NCBI GenBank assembly: GCA_947623455.1
Contig: OX392532.1
Coordinates: forward strand, 7,940,501 to 8,004,500
DNA: 64,000 nucleotides
Reading direction: 5' to 3'
Source of the DNA: Mimachlamys varia
Taxonomy: Eukaryota > Mollusca > Bivalvia > Pectinida > Pectinidae
The notes under the pieces are model-generated. The model was not told where the DNA came from, did not search any database, and saw only the letters and a program-made list of their open reading frames with translations. The position numbers were made by a program, and so were the translations under genes. This document shows, piece by piece, positions 25,210 through 39,700 of the stretch; within the stretch, counting starts at the first letter, position 1; every line of letters starts with the position of its first letter.

Positions 25210-25850
25210 TAGATTGTAATGGGTACAATTAATGGTGTAGTTTGTAATTGATGTAATATTCTTGATTGTTATGGGTACAATTAATGGTCTATTAAAATTG
25301 AAATGGATACAATTAATGGTCTACAATGAAATGGATACAATTAATGGTTTAGATTGTAATGGAAACACTTAGCAGCTTTGATTGTAATGAATAATTTAAT
25401 TGTGTAGATTGCAATGAATACAATTAATGGTCTATACTTTAATTGATAATTCAATAGTCTAGATTTTCATTCATAATTCAATGGTCTAAATTTTAATTGA
25501 TAATTCAATGGTCTAAATTTTAATTGAAAATTCAATGGTCTAAATTTTAATTGATAATTCAATGGTCTAGATTTTAATTGAAAATTCAATGGTCTAGATT
25601 TTAATTGATAATTCAATGGTCTAGATTTTAATTGATAATTCAATGGTCTAAATTTTAATTGATAATTCAATGGTCTAAATTTTAATTGAAAATTCAATGG
25701 TCTAGATTTTAATTGATAATTCAATGGTCTATATATTTGTAAGTGATAATCGGGGTAAACCCAATGGTCTAGATTAATAATAGATACAATAAAAGTCTAG
25801 ATTGAAATAGATAAATAGTATAGATTGTAACGGATACTATTAACGGTTTA
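25210..25850. repeat. 27-bp tandem repeat core (AATTCAATGG TCTAGATTTTAATTGAT) with diverged flanks
   Basis: About 11 well-conserved 27-bp units at 25430-25735. Related, more decayed copies (tggtctagattgtaatggatacaatt) lie on both sides. Confidence 0.92.
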
Positions 25851-25859
25851 CAATTTTTC

Positions 25860-28790
25860 ATAACCAAAATAATTTCCAAAATAACAAATTCACTAATGTC
25901 AAAAATTGTTATTGAATTAATTCAATTCTTGAAAATCAGCTCCAAGAAAACAAAGTGTTTTGAGTCAACTGACCTCTCACTCAAGTGATAATTATTTTCT
26001 ACTGTATTATATAATTATATAAAGTTATCATATACTTCTGCTTCCTTGGGAATCACTTAAAGTAAATATAACAGTTTATCTTATATATTCCTGTATCCTG
26101 ACGAGTAATATATTTACTGTGTACAATAAGGCTACCTACCGACGAATATTATTACCTTACATATTACTTATCTGGGACTTAATCATTACCTCCCCTGTAA
26201 ATACAATCTACATCAATTCAGAGTTATTCATTCATATCCATCCATATTTCTATGTAAGCTATACAATGCTTTTGGTTCATTAACATCTGTGAAATACTAA
26301 GGATTTTCGTTTTTTTTTTTGGCTGAATGTCGATCCCCACAGCTGACGAAGTCATTTGAAGTTTAATTCAAATGTACATTTTTTTAAAGAGATTGCATTA
26401 AATAACGAGGTATGTGTAGCATGTATCATCAATATACATTCTATGGGAATTCCTACAATATAACGTGAGTGAGCTATGGTAAAATCAGATAGTACTCTCG
26501 ATCAAAATTCATGAAACAAACTGTATACAAAAATGATATGAAACACTGTATTTAATAATATTTCCTCCATAATCAGTTAACTGTTTTGAGCCAAGATATA
26601 GAAATAATTTCTTAACACATATCACATATTTCACATCTCTATTTGTAAACCTTGCCTTCAACACAAAATTGATTTTGAGAGCAGAGAATTTAACCAATCT
26701 CGGTGAAAATAGTATGCATTACAAGCAAAACAATTTTCTCATGAAGAGTTTCAAACTTCTTAAAATGAAAACAAATTTAAACATACAATGAAAATAGTAT
26801 ATGATATGGAAGTTATTAGTACTTGATGATGTAACACGTTTACGTGTTGTATGGCACTTGATATTTGGATTTTCCTACTAAAGAATACACAAGCACAATG
26901 TTTGTACAATACAGAGTTATCTTCCCCTCTCAAGCTGCCTCCAACTCCTATTTAACAGGTAAATTGTGTTTCATTTTGTATAAGACTTCATTCTTTTCTA
27001 AAAATAAAGTAATATCATTAGAGTATTAATTGGGAATTACAATTTCTGCTGCTCCAGTAATTTACATTCATATTCTAGGAAGTTTTTGTGTGGAGTGATT
27101 TTAATTTCTGCTTTCACATTCCAGGAATTTCGCATGTGGTAGAATGAAGAGAAAAAAAGACCAATGAGATTAAAGTATTTAGTGTGAAAAATAAAACACA
27201 ACCTTTAATACTGGAGTATTTAATATGAAAAAAAATCAACCTGATAAACTGTTACATATGTTCACATCTAGACATAGTTTGCTGTCAGGTTATGACAATT
27301 CAGTTTCCACTGGTTAGACAGTGACTGGTTTGATAAAATTTCCATGTAAGTTAATAGGAAGGTTTAGGTAAATCACGGGCAAAATAAAACCAACATCTTA
27401 TCAGTATTAGAGTGCTACTTACACCCTTGCTGAAGTAAGAAAAATTCACACAATATAATTGTTACATAATTGCCTCAAATATAATTTTTCTTTTTCCATT
27501 GAACAACTTAAGTAGATACCTCTGCCCTTTTTTATACAAAGAAGTCAAGGAACATTACCATAAAATGTTCTTGATACATATACACGTAAATATACTTATG
27601 GAAGACAGAAAGTGTGGGTATACAAAGATGGCAGGTCACTAGAAATATTTCTGCATTTGGAATTTCTACTATATACGATTCTAATTAGTTATAAAACCCT
27701 GAAGGAGAAAAAACATATAAGATAAGAAAAACAACAAGGAAGTAATGCTAAAAATAGAGAAGGGAAGTAACTCTTACAAGTTAGGAAAGAAAAACCTCTG
27801 ACAGTAGAGAAGGAAAGAACCTAAACTTAATGATATAGTTATAGGGGAAAATTTTCTACAAATTTTAAAAAGTTCGATTGCTATATATTATCTTCTTATG
27901 ACCCATGTATAAGATTTGGGACCAAAGAATGGATATCAATCATTTGAAGATACATCAAAGTTTTGAAAAGGGAAATTTGAAGATTCTCATCCAATTTAAG
28001 AAATCACATGGCCAACATAACAACAGATAGCACATACAACACACAGATTGTATATATCATAACAAGTGGAATTCTGGAAAAAGTTTCACAATAAAACACA
28101 ATAAGTTTTAAGTAGATTGTAAATCACAATTAACAATGTCGTCATATACTCAGTAAACTTGCTTTTCTACCATTACCACTTCAATCTTACATCAGTCTAC
28201 ATCCATCCAATATATATACACTAAATGTAGCCTGAAATAGGTTCTCGAGACAATCATATTGAAATTATGCATCATTGAGGCCAGCATTATAACCATAAAT
28301 TCATAAAACTGATCTCCATCTCATATACTTTGCTCCAGCTAAGTTACTCGACAAATTTCACATAATTTCAATATTTGCATGTACTTCAACTAAATCAAAA
28401 ATCAGTAGCTGAGTATCATATTTAGTGTTAGCATTATGATCCTTTTAAAGATCGTATCGAGATACAAGATATTCAGTCTTACCGTGTACCTTTACCTTAA
28501 ACATGAGAACAGTTTTACAAACATTAGGCCTGGAGTTAATGTGGAGAGGTATTGTTCTACATAACCTTTGTCAGCAGTCGTTTCCTGTGTCTTTCAGCTG
28601 ATAATATATGAACACAGACCACTGGGGGCTGACTTTTGTAACTCCATCAAGTGTTTCAGGTCAACGTGGTTGTCCTGAACTTAAACACCAATATACTGTG
28701 TGTAGTCAATATTACATGTACAAAAAGTTACATTGATGCAAGAACAAACATAAATTTCCTCTTCGCCATTGGTCTAACATTGTACAACGT
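25860..28790. other. AT-rich sequence, no supported gene
   Basis: No splice-bounded frames or repeats that I can support. It lies downstream of the kinase gene in transcript direction. Confidence 0.35.
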
Positions 28791-28794
28791 CCTA

Positions 28795-30450
28795 TACAGA
28801 GGTTAGGGCCTGAGGGAGTCCTGGATAATCTATTGTTGGAGAGTGTTCTACAGAGGTTGGAGCCTGAGGGAGTCCTGGATAATCTACTGTTGGAGAGTGT
28901 TCTACAGAGGTTGGGGCCCGAGGGAGTCCTGGATAATCTGTTGTTGGAGAGTGTTCTACAGAGGTTGGGGCCCGAGGGAGTCCTGGATAATCTGTTGTTG
29001 GAGAGTGTTCTACAGATGTTGGGGCCCGAGGGAGTCCTGGATAATCTGTTGTTGGAGAGTGCTACAGAGGTTGGGGCCCGAGGGAGTCCTGGATAATCTA
29101 CTCGTGGAGAGTGCTACAGAGGTTGGGGCCCGAGGGAGTCCTGGATAATCTGTTGTTGGAGAGTGTTCTACAGAGGTTGGGGCCCGAGGGAGTCCTGGAT
29201 AATTTGTTGTTGGAGAGTGTTCTACAGAGGTCGGGGCCCGAGGGAGTCCTGGATAATCTGTTGTTGGAGAGTGTTCTACAGATGTTGGGGCCCGAGGGAG
29301 TCCTGGATAATCTACTCGTGGAGAGTGCTACAGAGGTTGGGGCCCGAGGGAGTCCTGGATAATCTACTCGTGGAGAGTGCTACAGAGGTTGGGGCCCGAG
29401 GGAGTCCTGGATAATCTGTTGTTGGAGAGTGTTCTACAGAGGTTGGGGCCCGAGGGAGTCCTGGATAATCTGTTGTTGGAGAGTGTTCTACAGAGGTTGG
29501 GGCCCGAGGGAGTCCTGGATAATCTGTTGTTGGAGAGTGCTACAGAGGTTGGGGCCCGAGGGAGTCCTGGATAATCTGTTGTTGGAGAGTGTTCTACAGA
29601 GGTTGGGGCCCGAGGGAGTCCTGGATAATCTGTTGTTGGAGAGTGTTCTACAGATGTTGGGGCCCGAGGGAGTCCTGGATAATCTGTTGTTGGAGAGTGC
29701 TACAGAGGTTGGGGCCCGAGGGAGTCCTGGATAATCTACTCGTGGAGAGTGCTACAGAGGTTGGGGCCCGAGGGAGTCCTGGATAATCTGTTGTTGGAGA
29801 GTGTTCTACAGAGGTTGGGGCCCGAGGGAGTCCTGGATAATCTGTTGTTGGAGAGTGTTCTACAGAGGTTGGGGCCCGAGGGAGTCCTGGATAATCTGTT
29901 GTTGGAGAGTGTTCTACAGATGTTGGGGCCCGAGGGAGTCCTGGATAATCTGTTGTTGGAGAGTGCTACAGAGGTTGGGGCCCGAGGGAGTCCTGGATAA
30001 TCTACTCGTGGAGAGTGCTACAGAGGTTGGGGCCCGAGGGAGTCCTGGATAATCTGTTGTTGGAGAGTGTTCTACAGAGGTTGGGGCCCGAGGGAGTCCT
30101 GGATAATCTGTTGTTGGAGAGTGTTCTACAGAGGTTGGGGCCCGAGGGAGTCCTGGATAATCTGTTGTTGGAGAGTGTTCTACAGAGGTTGGGGCCCGAG
30201 GGAGTCCTGGATAATCTGTTGTTGGAGAGTGCTACAGAGGTTGGGGCCCGAGGGAGTCCTGGATAATCTACTGTTGGAGAGTGCTACAGAGGTTGGGGCC
30301 CGAGGGAGTCCTGGATAACCTGTTGTTGGAGAGTGTTCTACAGAGGTTGGGGCCCGAGGGAGTCCTGGATAATCTACTGTTGGAGAGTGTTCTACAGAGG
30401 TTGGGGCCCGAGGGAGTCCTGGATAATCTGTTGTTGGAGAGTGTTCTAAC
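28795..30450. repeat. 54-bp/52-bp tandem repeat, about 30 copies
   Basis: The unit tggagagtgttctacagagg-ttggggcccgagggagtcct-ggataatctgttgt is 54 bp. Many units carry gtgCT instead of gtgttCT and are 52 bp. Variants ctactcgtgg and cagatgttgg recur in blocks, so there is higher-order structure. The 2-bp deletion shifts frame, arguing against translation. Confidence 0.96.
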
Positions 30451-30656
30451 TACTGGACTAGACAGACACAACATCAAGTCAGCAGTATATCCGGAGATAA
30501 ATGCTCGAGGTACAATGTAATTATGTGGATAACTCAAAGTCAAGCTTTTCCTTTCTATTCATTTTAAGGACACTGGACTTCTGAATAATCTTTCCTATGA
30601 ACAATAACAAAACGGATATTTTTTTATCCTAAAACTTAATATCATATTCATTTTCT

Positions 30657-30740
30657 CTAGCTTCTCCAGAAAATAGAATCCGCAACAATGTCAGCACAAT
30701 AGTGGCTGACCTGGTTCACTGATTCAATGTCAACAATTTT
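30657..30740 (-). CDS. RSKR: RSKR exon 15 (candidate terminal exon with stop)
   Basis: Acceptor ACTTTTCAG followed by 27 codons ([20 protein letters not shown] then DSIFWRS) and TAG, in the phase needed after exon 14. It is not conserved with any tail I know and lies past a 4.5-kb intron. Plausible but unproven. No AATAAA occurs before the 54-bp array downstream. Confidence 0.45.
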   Translation of the reverse strand, partial: KIVDIESVNQVSHYCADIVADSIFWRS

Positions 30741-33700
30741 CTGAAAAGTTTCTACAAAACAGAACTTTCTAAAACTTTCTAATGATGTATCATGCCTATC
30801 ATTGGATCTTATAATCATGGTTTTGAATAATTGACTGAAATCTGCATCACATTCAAATGGCTTTCATTTATATCTGACCCTGTACAATCACAAATCCTTC
30901 CACTGAATGGGGCCTGATCTTCACCAGTCAATTGAGGTCTTGTCTTGACCTTTAACACAGAGATCTGACCTTGACCTGTACCACACAGGTCTGGCCTTGA
31001 CCTGTATCACACAGGTCTGACCTTGACCTGTACCACACCAGGCTGACCTTGACAGATACCACACAAGACTGGGCTTGACCTGTACAATACAGGTCTGACT
31101 TTAACCTGTAACACACGGGTCTGACTTTGAAATGTACCACACAGAGCTGACCTTGACCTTTTCCACACAGGGTTGACCTTGAGCAAGTGTGAGAATTTGT
31201 ATGTCACAAAAAGTCTATCATACGAACACTGGTTCAGCATCATCAGGGAGGTTCCATACAAAGTCAAACTGTAAAGGAAAGGGAACACTTCTATCAGTAA
31301 ATCAGCAATCAAACAAAGGAAAAATAGTACTTATATAAAAAACTTTTCCTTGATTTTTAAATTCAGGAAAATTTAATTAAAGAATCCATTCCAAATTTAA
31401 CCAAGAACTTTCAAATGACACACATGAGCCATAGGAAGCCCATGGAATTACTAGTATATTAAAATTGTATAACTTGCTATTAAAATACTGTTGCTTTTAA
31501 CAATTTTCTTTCTTTTTTGATTCTTGGGAACTTTAAAATGACAAGGAATCACAAAGTGTGGCATTAATATTAGACCCTTCTGTATGTTGTATCCCAGAAA
31601 ATTTGGTACTACAGTCGCAAAAGGCACAACTATGGACTAGCCCAATATGTATACAAAATTTTGTTGAAACCTGTTGAACAGTTTTGAGTTTGTAAAGCTC
31701 TCAGAAAAGCTGGCTATCGTAAAAATTTTGTATTTTTGAATTTGTTTCCATGGTAACAGAGTAAATATAAACAAGAATTCCATGGAAGTGGATGTGCAGC
31801 ATGTGTGGTCAAGAGTGGACAGATTATAACAGGTAAAAACACTTTTGGATTAAGAAATGTTTTTTTCTAATAAATAAGAAACATAGAGGCACAATTTATT
31901 TTACAGAAACTTTTGTTTGGACTTTTTCCAACATATAGTGACGATGACTTTGATATTTGACCTTCCAGTGATTAAGCATTGTTTGCAGTTTGATCAGCTC
32001 GAAGGAACTCAAGTTACTGCATGAAGACCTAATTTTGGATGACGATGCCATTCATAGTAAAAATGACCTAAATCTGTGACTTTTAAACCTACAAAACAAT
32101 CCAAAGCAAGAGCTTCCAGAAAGGAAGCACTGTATAAAGTTTGAGTTTGATTTGACAAGAGGCCCAATGGGCCTGCATCGCTCACCTGGAATTAATCTCT
32201 GACTTGTAACCCTTAAGTGCCAAAATAGCCCCTTAGGGGTCAGAGTCACCATTTATGCAAAATATGTTCCTCTTCCCCCAATGATGTTTCTGACCAAATT
32301 TGGACAAATCTATTCATAACTTTATGACAAGAAGAGATTTAAAGGAATTACCTCTATTTCCCTTAATGGGCCACGCCCCTCTAGCCCCTTAGGGGTCAGA
32401 GTCACCATTTATGCAAAATTTGTTCCCCTTCCCCCAAGAATGTTTCTTACCAAATTTGGGCCAAATCCATTCATAACTTTATGACAAGAAGAGATTTTAA
32501 AAGAATTACCTGTATTTCCCCTAATTGGCCCCGTGCCTCTGGGCCCTTAGGGTTCAGAGTCACCATTTATGCAAAATCTGTTCCCCTTCCCCCAACGATG
32601 TTTCTGACCAAATTTGGACAAAATCTATTCATAAATTTATGACAAGAAGAGATTTAAAGGAATTACCTCTATTTCCCTTATTGGGCCACGCCCCTCTGGC
32701 CCCTTAGGGGTCAGAGTCACCATTTATGCAAAATCTGTTCCCCTTCCCCTAAGGATGTTTCTGACCGAATTTGGGCCAAATCCGTTCATAACTTTATGAC
32801 AAGAAGAGATTTCAAGGAATTACCTCTATTTCCCCTATTGGGCCCCGCCCCTCTGGGCCCTTAGGGGTCAGAGTCACCATTTATGCAAAATCTGTTCCCC
32901 TTCCCCAAACAATGTTTCTGACTAAATTTGGTCAAAATCCAATCAGGACTTTTTGACAAGAAAAGATTTAAAGGAATTACCTCTATTTTCCCTATTGGGC
33001 CCTGCCCTTCTGGCCCCTTGGGTGTCAGTGTCACCATTTAAGCAAAATCTGTTGCCTTTCCCCCAACGATGTTTCTGACCAAATTTGGACAAAATCCATT
33101 CATAACTTTAAGACAAGAAGAAATTTAAAGGAATTACCTCTATTTCCCCTATTGGGCCCTGCCCATCTGGCCCCTTTAGGGTCAAAGTCACCATTTATGC
33201 AAAATCTGTTTCTCTTCACCAAAGGATGTTTCTGACCATATTTGGTCAAAATCCAATAAGGACTTTTTGACAAGAAGAGATTTAAAGGAATTACCTCTAT
33301 TTTCCATATTGGGCCCCGCCCCTCTGGCCCTTTGGGTGTCAGAATCACCATTTATGCAAAATCTGTTCCCCTTCCCCAAAGGATGTTTCTGACCAAATCT
33401 GGACAAAATCTATTCATAACTTCATGACAAGAAGAGATTTAAAGGAATTACCTCTATTTCCCCTATTGGGCCCCGCCCATCTGGCCCCTTTAGGGTCAAA
33501 GTCACCATTTATGCAAAATCTGTTTCTCTTCACCAAAGGATGTTTCTGACCATATTTGGTCAAAATCCAATAAGGACTTTTTGACAAGAAGAGATTTAAA
33601 GGAATTACCTCTATTTTCCATATTGGGCCCCGCCCCTCTGGCCCTTTGGGTGTCAGAATCACCATTTATGCAAAATCTGTTCCCCTTCCCCAAAGGATGT

Positions 33701-36700
33701 TTCTGACCAAATCTGGACAAAATCTATTCATAACTTTATGACAAGAAGAGATTTAAAGGAATTACCTCTATTTCCCTTATTGGGCCCCGCCCCTCTGGGC
33801 CCTTAGGGGTCAGAGTCACCATTTATGCAAAATCTGTTCCCCTTTCCCCAACGATGTTTCTGACTAAATTTGGCCAAAATCCAATACGGACTTTTTGACA
33901 AGAAGAGATTTAAAGGAATTACCTCTATTTTCCATATTACGCCCCTCTGGCCCCTCTGGACCCTCTGGCCCCTTTGGGTTCCGAGTCACCATTTATGCAA
34001 AATCTGTTCCCCTTCCCCAAAGGATGTTTCTGAGTAAATTTGGTCAAAATCCAATCAGGACTTGTTGACAAGAAGAGATTTAAAGAATTACCTCTATTTT
34101 CCATATTGGGCCCCGCCCCTCTGGCCCTTTGGGGGTCAGAGTCACCATTTATGCAAAATCTGTTCCCCTTCCCCAAAGGATGTTTCTGACTAAATTTGAT
34201 CAAAATCGAATCAGGACTTTTTGACAAGAGGAGATTTAAAGAATTACCTCTATTTTCCCTATTGGGCCCCGCCCCTCTGGCCCTTTGGGGGTCAGAGTCA
34301 CCATTTATGCAAAATCTGTTCCCCTTCGCCCAATGATGTTTCTGACCAAATTTGGTTAAAATCCAATTAGGACTTTTTGACTAGTAGCGATTTGAAGAAA
34401 ATGTTGACAGACGACGGACAGACGACGGACGACGGACGCTGCGCCATGGCATAAGCTCACCGGACCATCGGTCCAGGTGAGCTAACAATGGGAACTCAAG
34501 TTATTGCATGGAAACCTTATTTCTTATGTTGGTTCTTTTTATAGTAAGTGACCCTATTCTGTGACCTTCAGACCTGAAAAGCAATCCCAAGCAAGGTGTA
34601 CTGTGTGAAGTCTGAGTTTGATAGGCCAAAGGGAACTCAAGTTATCTCAGGAAAACATTTATGTCGATGATGACCTGATCCCTACTTGTCACCTTTTTAG
34701 GCGACCTAAAAATGAAACCAAATTGCCAATAGCAAAATACACAACACAGGCACTAGTTTAATATGCATCAAAAATGTTGTCAAGACCTAATAAATGTTTT
34801 TAAGTTGTAAACCTTGTTAATAGCAAACAGCACAACTAGGATATTACATAGCCTTGTATGTCTACACAGTGTTTTTTTTAATTCAGTTGAACAATTTTCA
34901 AGTGGTAGCCTAGAAACACCTCTTGAATTATGTTTGCACAGACACATGAAGCTCAATACCATATCTACAGCAAATGTGTTTCATGTGTGGGGGGGGGGGG
35001 GGGATACCAAGCAGTAGATTACGATTTATGATCTATTTTCTCCCTCGGTATCTAATCACTCAGCATCTTTTATTTGTGTTTTTATTTCTGTAAATCTAAA
35101 TTGATGACTATATAAATAAAAAAATTGAATAAAATATGTTCACTCCCTACCTATTGATAAGATACAAAATAGTTCAGGATATACAAATAAAGAATATTTT
35201 AAGTCAATCTTCTTTGTAAATTAACTCAGCTTACCTCAGCGAATTCATCGTCCTCCGGAGGTTCTGTGTTTGGTGAGTAGCTAAAGCTTACACCTGTCAT
35301 GGGGAAAAAGTCAGCCGGGACCACAGTCTTAGGGTTGATCTGTAAAGGTGAGAAACACACATGTAAGATGTAATTTGTACAAAGTTTTACAATTCTCAGG
35401 TTATTTTACAGTGACATATGCCTCACCAATGCTGATCTCTATATTAATGTTTAGAATTACAAGACTTATGCTTGATTAAAGGTAATATCAAAACTAAATT
35501 CATTAGTCATTAAAATATTCATATACATGTACATGTAATTACAAATGATTAACTACTCTTCTGCCAAAACAACACAATAAAACAAATCATCTATAATACA
35601 GTGGACCAATGTACACAGTAAACACATTGGTTGAAATTTTGTGATTTATTTCTCCATTATTTTTTATGTTTTAAGGTAAATCTTGATCAAATAAATCCTA
35701 ATTTTTTTTTTTTTTTACTTTTACCTCTATCCAAACATCCTAACAGTTCATTCCAAATCTTGAAGACTTTCTATTTCTCATTAATAACCATATACAATTA
35801 AACTTTGAGAAAAGACTCCTTGTTATTTGAAGTAATTTTTCATTCCCAGCCAAACCTCCCATTAACATTCAAACTCACTTATCTCAAGTACTCTGATAAC
35901 TCGAAGCCTTACCACAGTCCTGCTGACTTCAAGATAACTCAAAGCCTTACCACAGTCCTGCTGACTTCAAGATAACTCAAAGCCTTACCACAGTTCTGCT
36001 GACTTAAAGATAACTCAAAGCCTTACCACAGTTCTGCTGACTTCAAGATAACTCAAAGCCTTACCACAGTTCTGCTGACTTCAAGATAACTCAAAGCCTT
36101 ACCACAGTCCTGCTGACTGAAAGATAACTCAAAGCCTTACCACAGTTCTGCTGACTTAAAGATAACTCAAAGCCTTACCACAGTTCTGCTGATTAAAGAT
36201 AACTCAAAGCCTTACCACAGTCCTGCTGACTTAAAGATAACTCAAAGCCTTACCACAGTCCTGCTGACTTAAAGATAACTCAAAGCCTTACCACAGTCCT
36301 GCTGACTGAAAGATAACTCAAAGCCTTACCACAGTTCTGCTGACTTAAAGATAACTCAAAGCCTTACCACAGTTCTGCTGATTAAAGATAACTCAAAGCC
36401 TTACCACAGTTCTGCTGACTTAAAGATAACTCAAAGCCTTACCACAGTTCTGCTGATTAAAGATAACTCAAAGCCTTACCACAGTTCTGCTGACTTAAAG
36501 ATAACTCAAAGCCTTACCACAGTTCTGCTGATTAAAGATAACTCAAAGCCTTACCACAGTCCTGCTGACTTAAAGATAACTCAAAGCCTTACCACAGTCC
36601 TGCTGACTTAAAGATAACTCAAAGCCTTACCACAGTCCTGCTGACTGAAAGATAACTCAAAGCCTTACCACAGTTCTGCTGACTTAAAGATAACTCAAAG

Positions 36701-39700
36701 CCTTACCACAGTTCTGCTGACTTCAAGATAACTCAAAGCCTTACCACAGTTCTGCTGACTTAAAGATAACTCAAAGCCTTACCACAGTTCTGCTGATTAA
36801 AGATATCTTGAAGCCTTACCACAGTTCTGCTGACTTAAAGATAACTCAAAGCCTTACCACAGTTCTGCTGATTAAAGATAACTCAAAGCCTTACCACAGT
36901 TCTGCTGACTTAAAGATAACTCAAAGCCTTACCACAGTCCTGCTGACTTAAAGATAACTTGAAGCCTTAACACAGTCCTGCTGACTTCAAGTAACACTGT
37001 CTGTTACCAGCTCTCAAATCGCAGAACAGTTAAACTGGACAATAGGAACGGAATTTTGACTTTTTATTTCTAGTTCGGAACAGAAACAAATATAAACTAA
37101 CAAACCCTAACACACTGTGTGGTGTACTTTCATTGCTTTTCCTACATGTAGTTGTAACTTAAATCTATTTTAAAGTCAGTGTACTTACTTTTCTTTCTAT
37201 AAGACTTGTGAAGTCAAAAAGTCGGTAAAATGGCATGTTCTGTAGAGTAAAGAGATCTGCTAGCCTTCTCTCTGGTCTCTTCATTAAAAGCTGTGGAAAA
37301 AAAAATAAGACAAATAATACTGGTAAAACACATGAAGGATAGTAAGACACATTAAGTAATTTGGACTGTTTTGATACATTTCAGAACCCTACTACCAGGT
37401 AACGCTGCACCAGGGTCAGGATCATGGCATACATTTCAGAACCCTACTACCAGGTAATGCTGCACCAGGGTCAGGATCATGGCATACATTTCAGAACCCT
37501 ACTACCAGGTAATGCTATACCAGGGTCAGGATCATGGTATATATTTCAGAACCCTACTACCAGGTAATGATATACCAGGGTCAGGATCATGGCATACATT
37601 TCAGGTCCCTACTACCAGGTAATGCTATACCAGGGTCAGGATCATGGCATACATTTCAGAACCCTACTACCAGGCAATGATATACCAGGGTCAGGATCAT
37701 GGCATACATTTCAGAACCGTACTACCAGGTTATGATATACCAGGGTCAGGATCATGGCATACATTTCAGAACCCTACTACCAGGTAATGCTATACCAGGG
37801 TCAGGATCATGACATACATTTCAGGTCCCTACTACCAGGTAATGCTATACCAGGGTCAGGATCATGGTATATATTTCAGAACCCTAAGTACTACCAGGTA
37901 ACGCTGTACCAGGGTCAGGATCATGGCATACATTTCAGAACCCTACTACCAGGTAATGCTATACCAGGGTCAGGATCATGGCATACATTTCAGAACCCTA
38001 CTACCAGGTAATGCTATACCAGGGTCAGGATCATGGCAAACATTTCAGAACCCTACTACCAGGTAATGCTATACCAGGGTCAGGATCATGGCATAAATTT
38101 CAGAACCCTACTACCAGGTAATGATATACCAGGGTCAGGATCATGGCATACATTTCAGAACCCTACTACCAGGTAATGCTGCACCAGGGTCAGGATCATG
38201 ACATACATGTCAGGTCCCTACTACCAGGTAATGCTATACCAGGGTCAGGATCATGGCATACATTTCAGAACCCTACTACCAGGTAATGCTATACCAGGGT
38301 CAGGATCATAGCATACATTTCAGAACCCTACTACCAGGTAATGCTGTACCAGGGTCAGGATCATGGCATACATTTCAGAACCCTACTACCAGGTAATGCT
38401 ATACCAGGGTCAGGATCATGGCAAACATTTCAAAACCCTACTACCAGGTAATGTTGTACCAGGGTCAGGATCATGGCATACATTTCAAAACCCTACTACC
38501 AGGTAATGCTGTACCAGGGTCAGGATCATGGCATACATTTCAGAACCATACTACCAGGTAATGCTGCACCAGGGTCAAGATCATGGCATACATTTCAGAA
38601 CCCTACTACCAGGTAATGCTGCACCAGGGTCAGGATCATGGCATACATTTCAGAACCCTACTACCAGGTAATGCTGAACCAGGGTCAGGATCATGGCATA
38701 CATTTCAAAACCCTACAACCAGGTTATGATGTACCAGGGTCAGGATCATGGCATACATTTCAGAACCCTACTACCAGGTAATGCTATACCAGGGTCAGGA
38801 TCATGGCATACATTTCAGAACCCTACTACCAGGTAATGCTGTACCAGGGTCAGGATCATGGCATACATTTCAGAACCCTACTACCAGGTAATGCTATACC
38901 AGGGTCAGGATCATGGTATATATTTCAGAACCCTACTACCAGGTAACGCTGCACCAGGGTCAGGATCATGGCATACATTTCAGAACCCTACTACCAGGTA
39001 ATGCTATACCAGGGTCAGGATCATGGCATTCATTTCAGAACCCTACTACCAGGTAATGCTATACCAGGGTCAGGATCATGGCATACATTTCAGAACCCTA
39101 CTACCAGGTAATGCTATACCAGGGTCAGGATCATGGCATACATTTCAGAACCCTACTACCAGGTAATGCTGTACCAGGGTCAGGATCATGGCATACATTT
39201 CAGAACCCTACTACCAGGTAATGCTATACCAGGGTCAGGATCATGGTATATATTTCAGAACCCTACTACCAGGTAACGCTGCACCAGGGTCAGGATCATG
39301 GCATACATTTCAGAACCCTACTACCAGGTAATGCTATACCAGGGTCAGGATCATGGCATTCATTTCAGAACCCTACTACCAGGTAATGCTATACCAGGGT
39401 CAGGATCATGGCATACATTTCAGAACCCTACTACCAGGTAATGCTATACCAGGGTCAGGATCATGGCATACATTTCAGAACCCTACTACCAGGTAATGCT
39501 ATACCAGGGTCAGGATCATGGTATATATTTCAGAACCCTACTACCAGGTAATGCTATACCAGGGTCAGGATCATGGTATATATTTCAGAACCCTACTACC
39601 AGGTAATGCTGTACCAGGGTCAAGATCATGGTATATATTTCAGAACCCTACTACCAGGTAATGCTGTACCAGGGTCAGGATCATGGTATATATTTCAGAA

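Noticed and set aside
28833..30520. Leucine-rich repeat-like frames (LLESVLQRLGPEGVLDN)
   Set aside because: 52-bp units shift the frame repeatedly and no frame spans the array, so selection for protein is absent.
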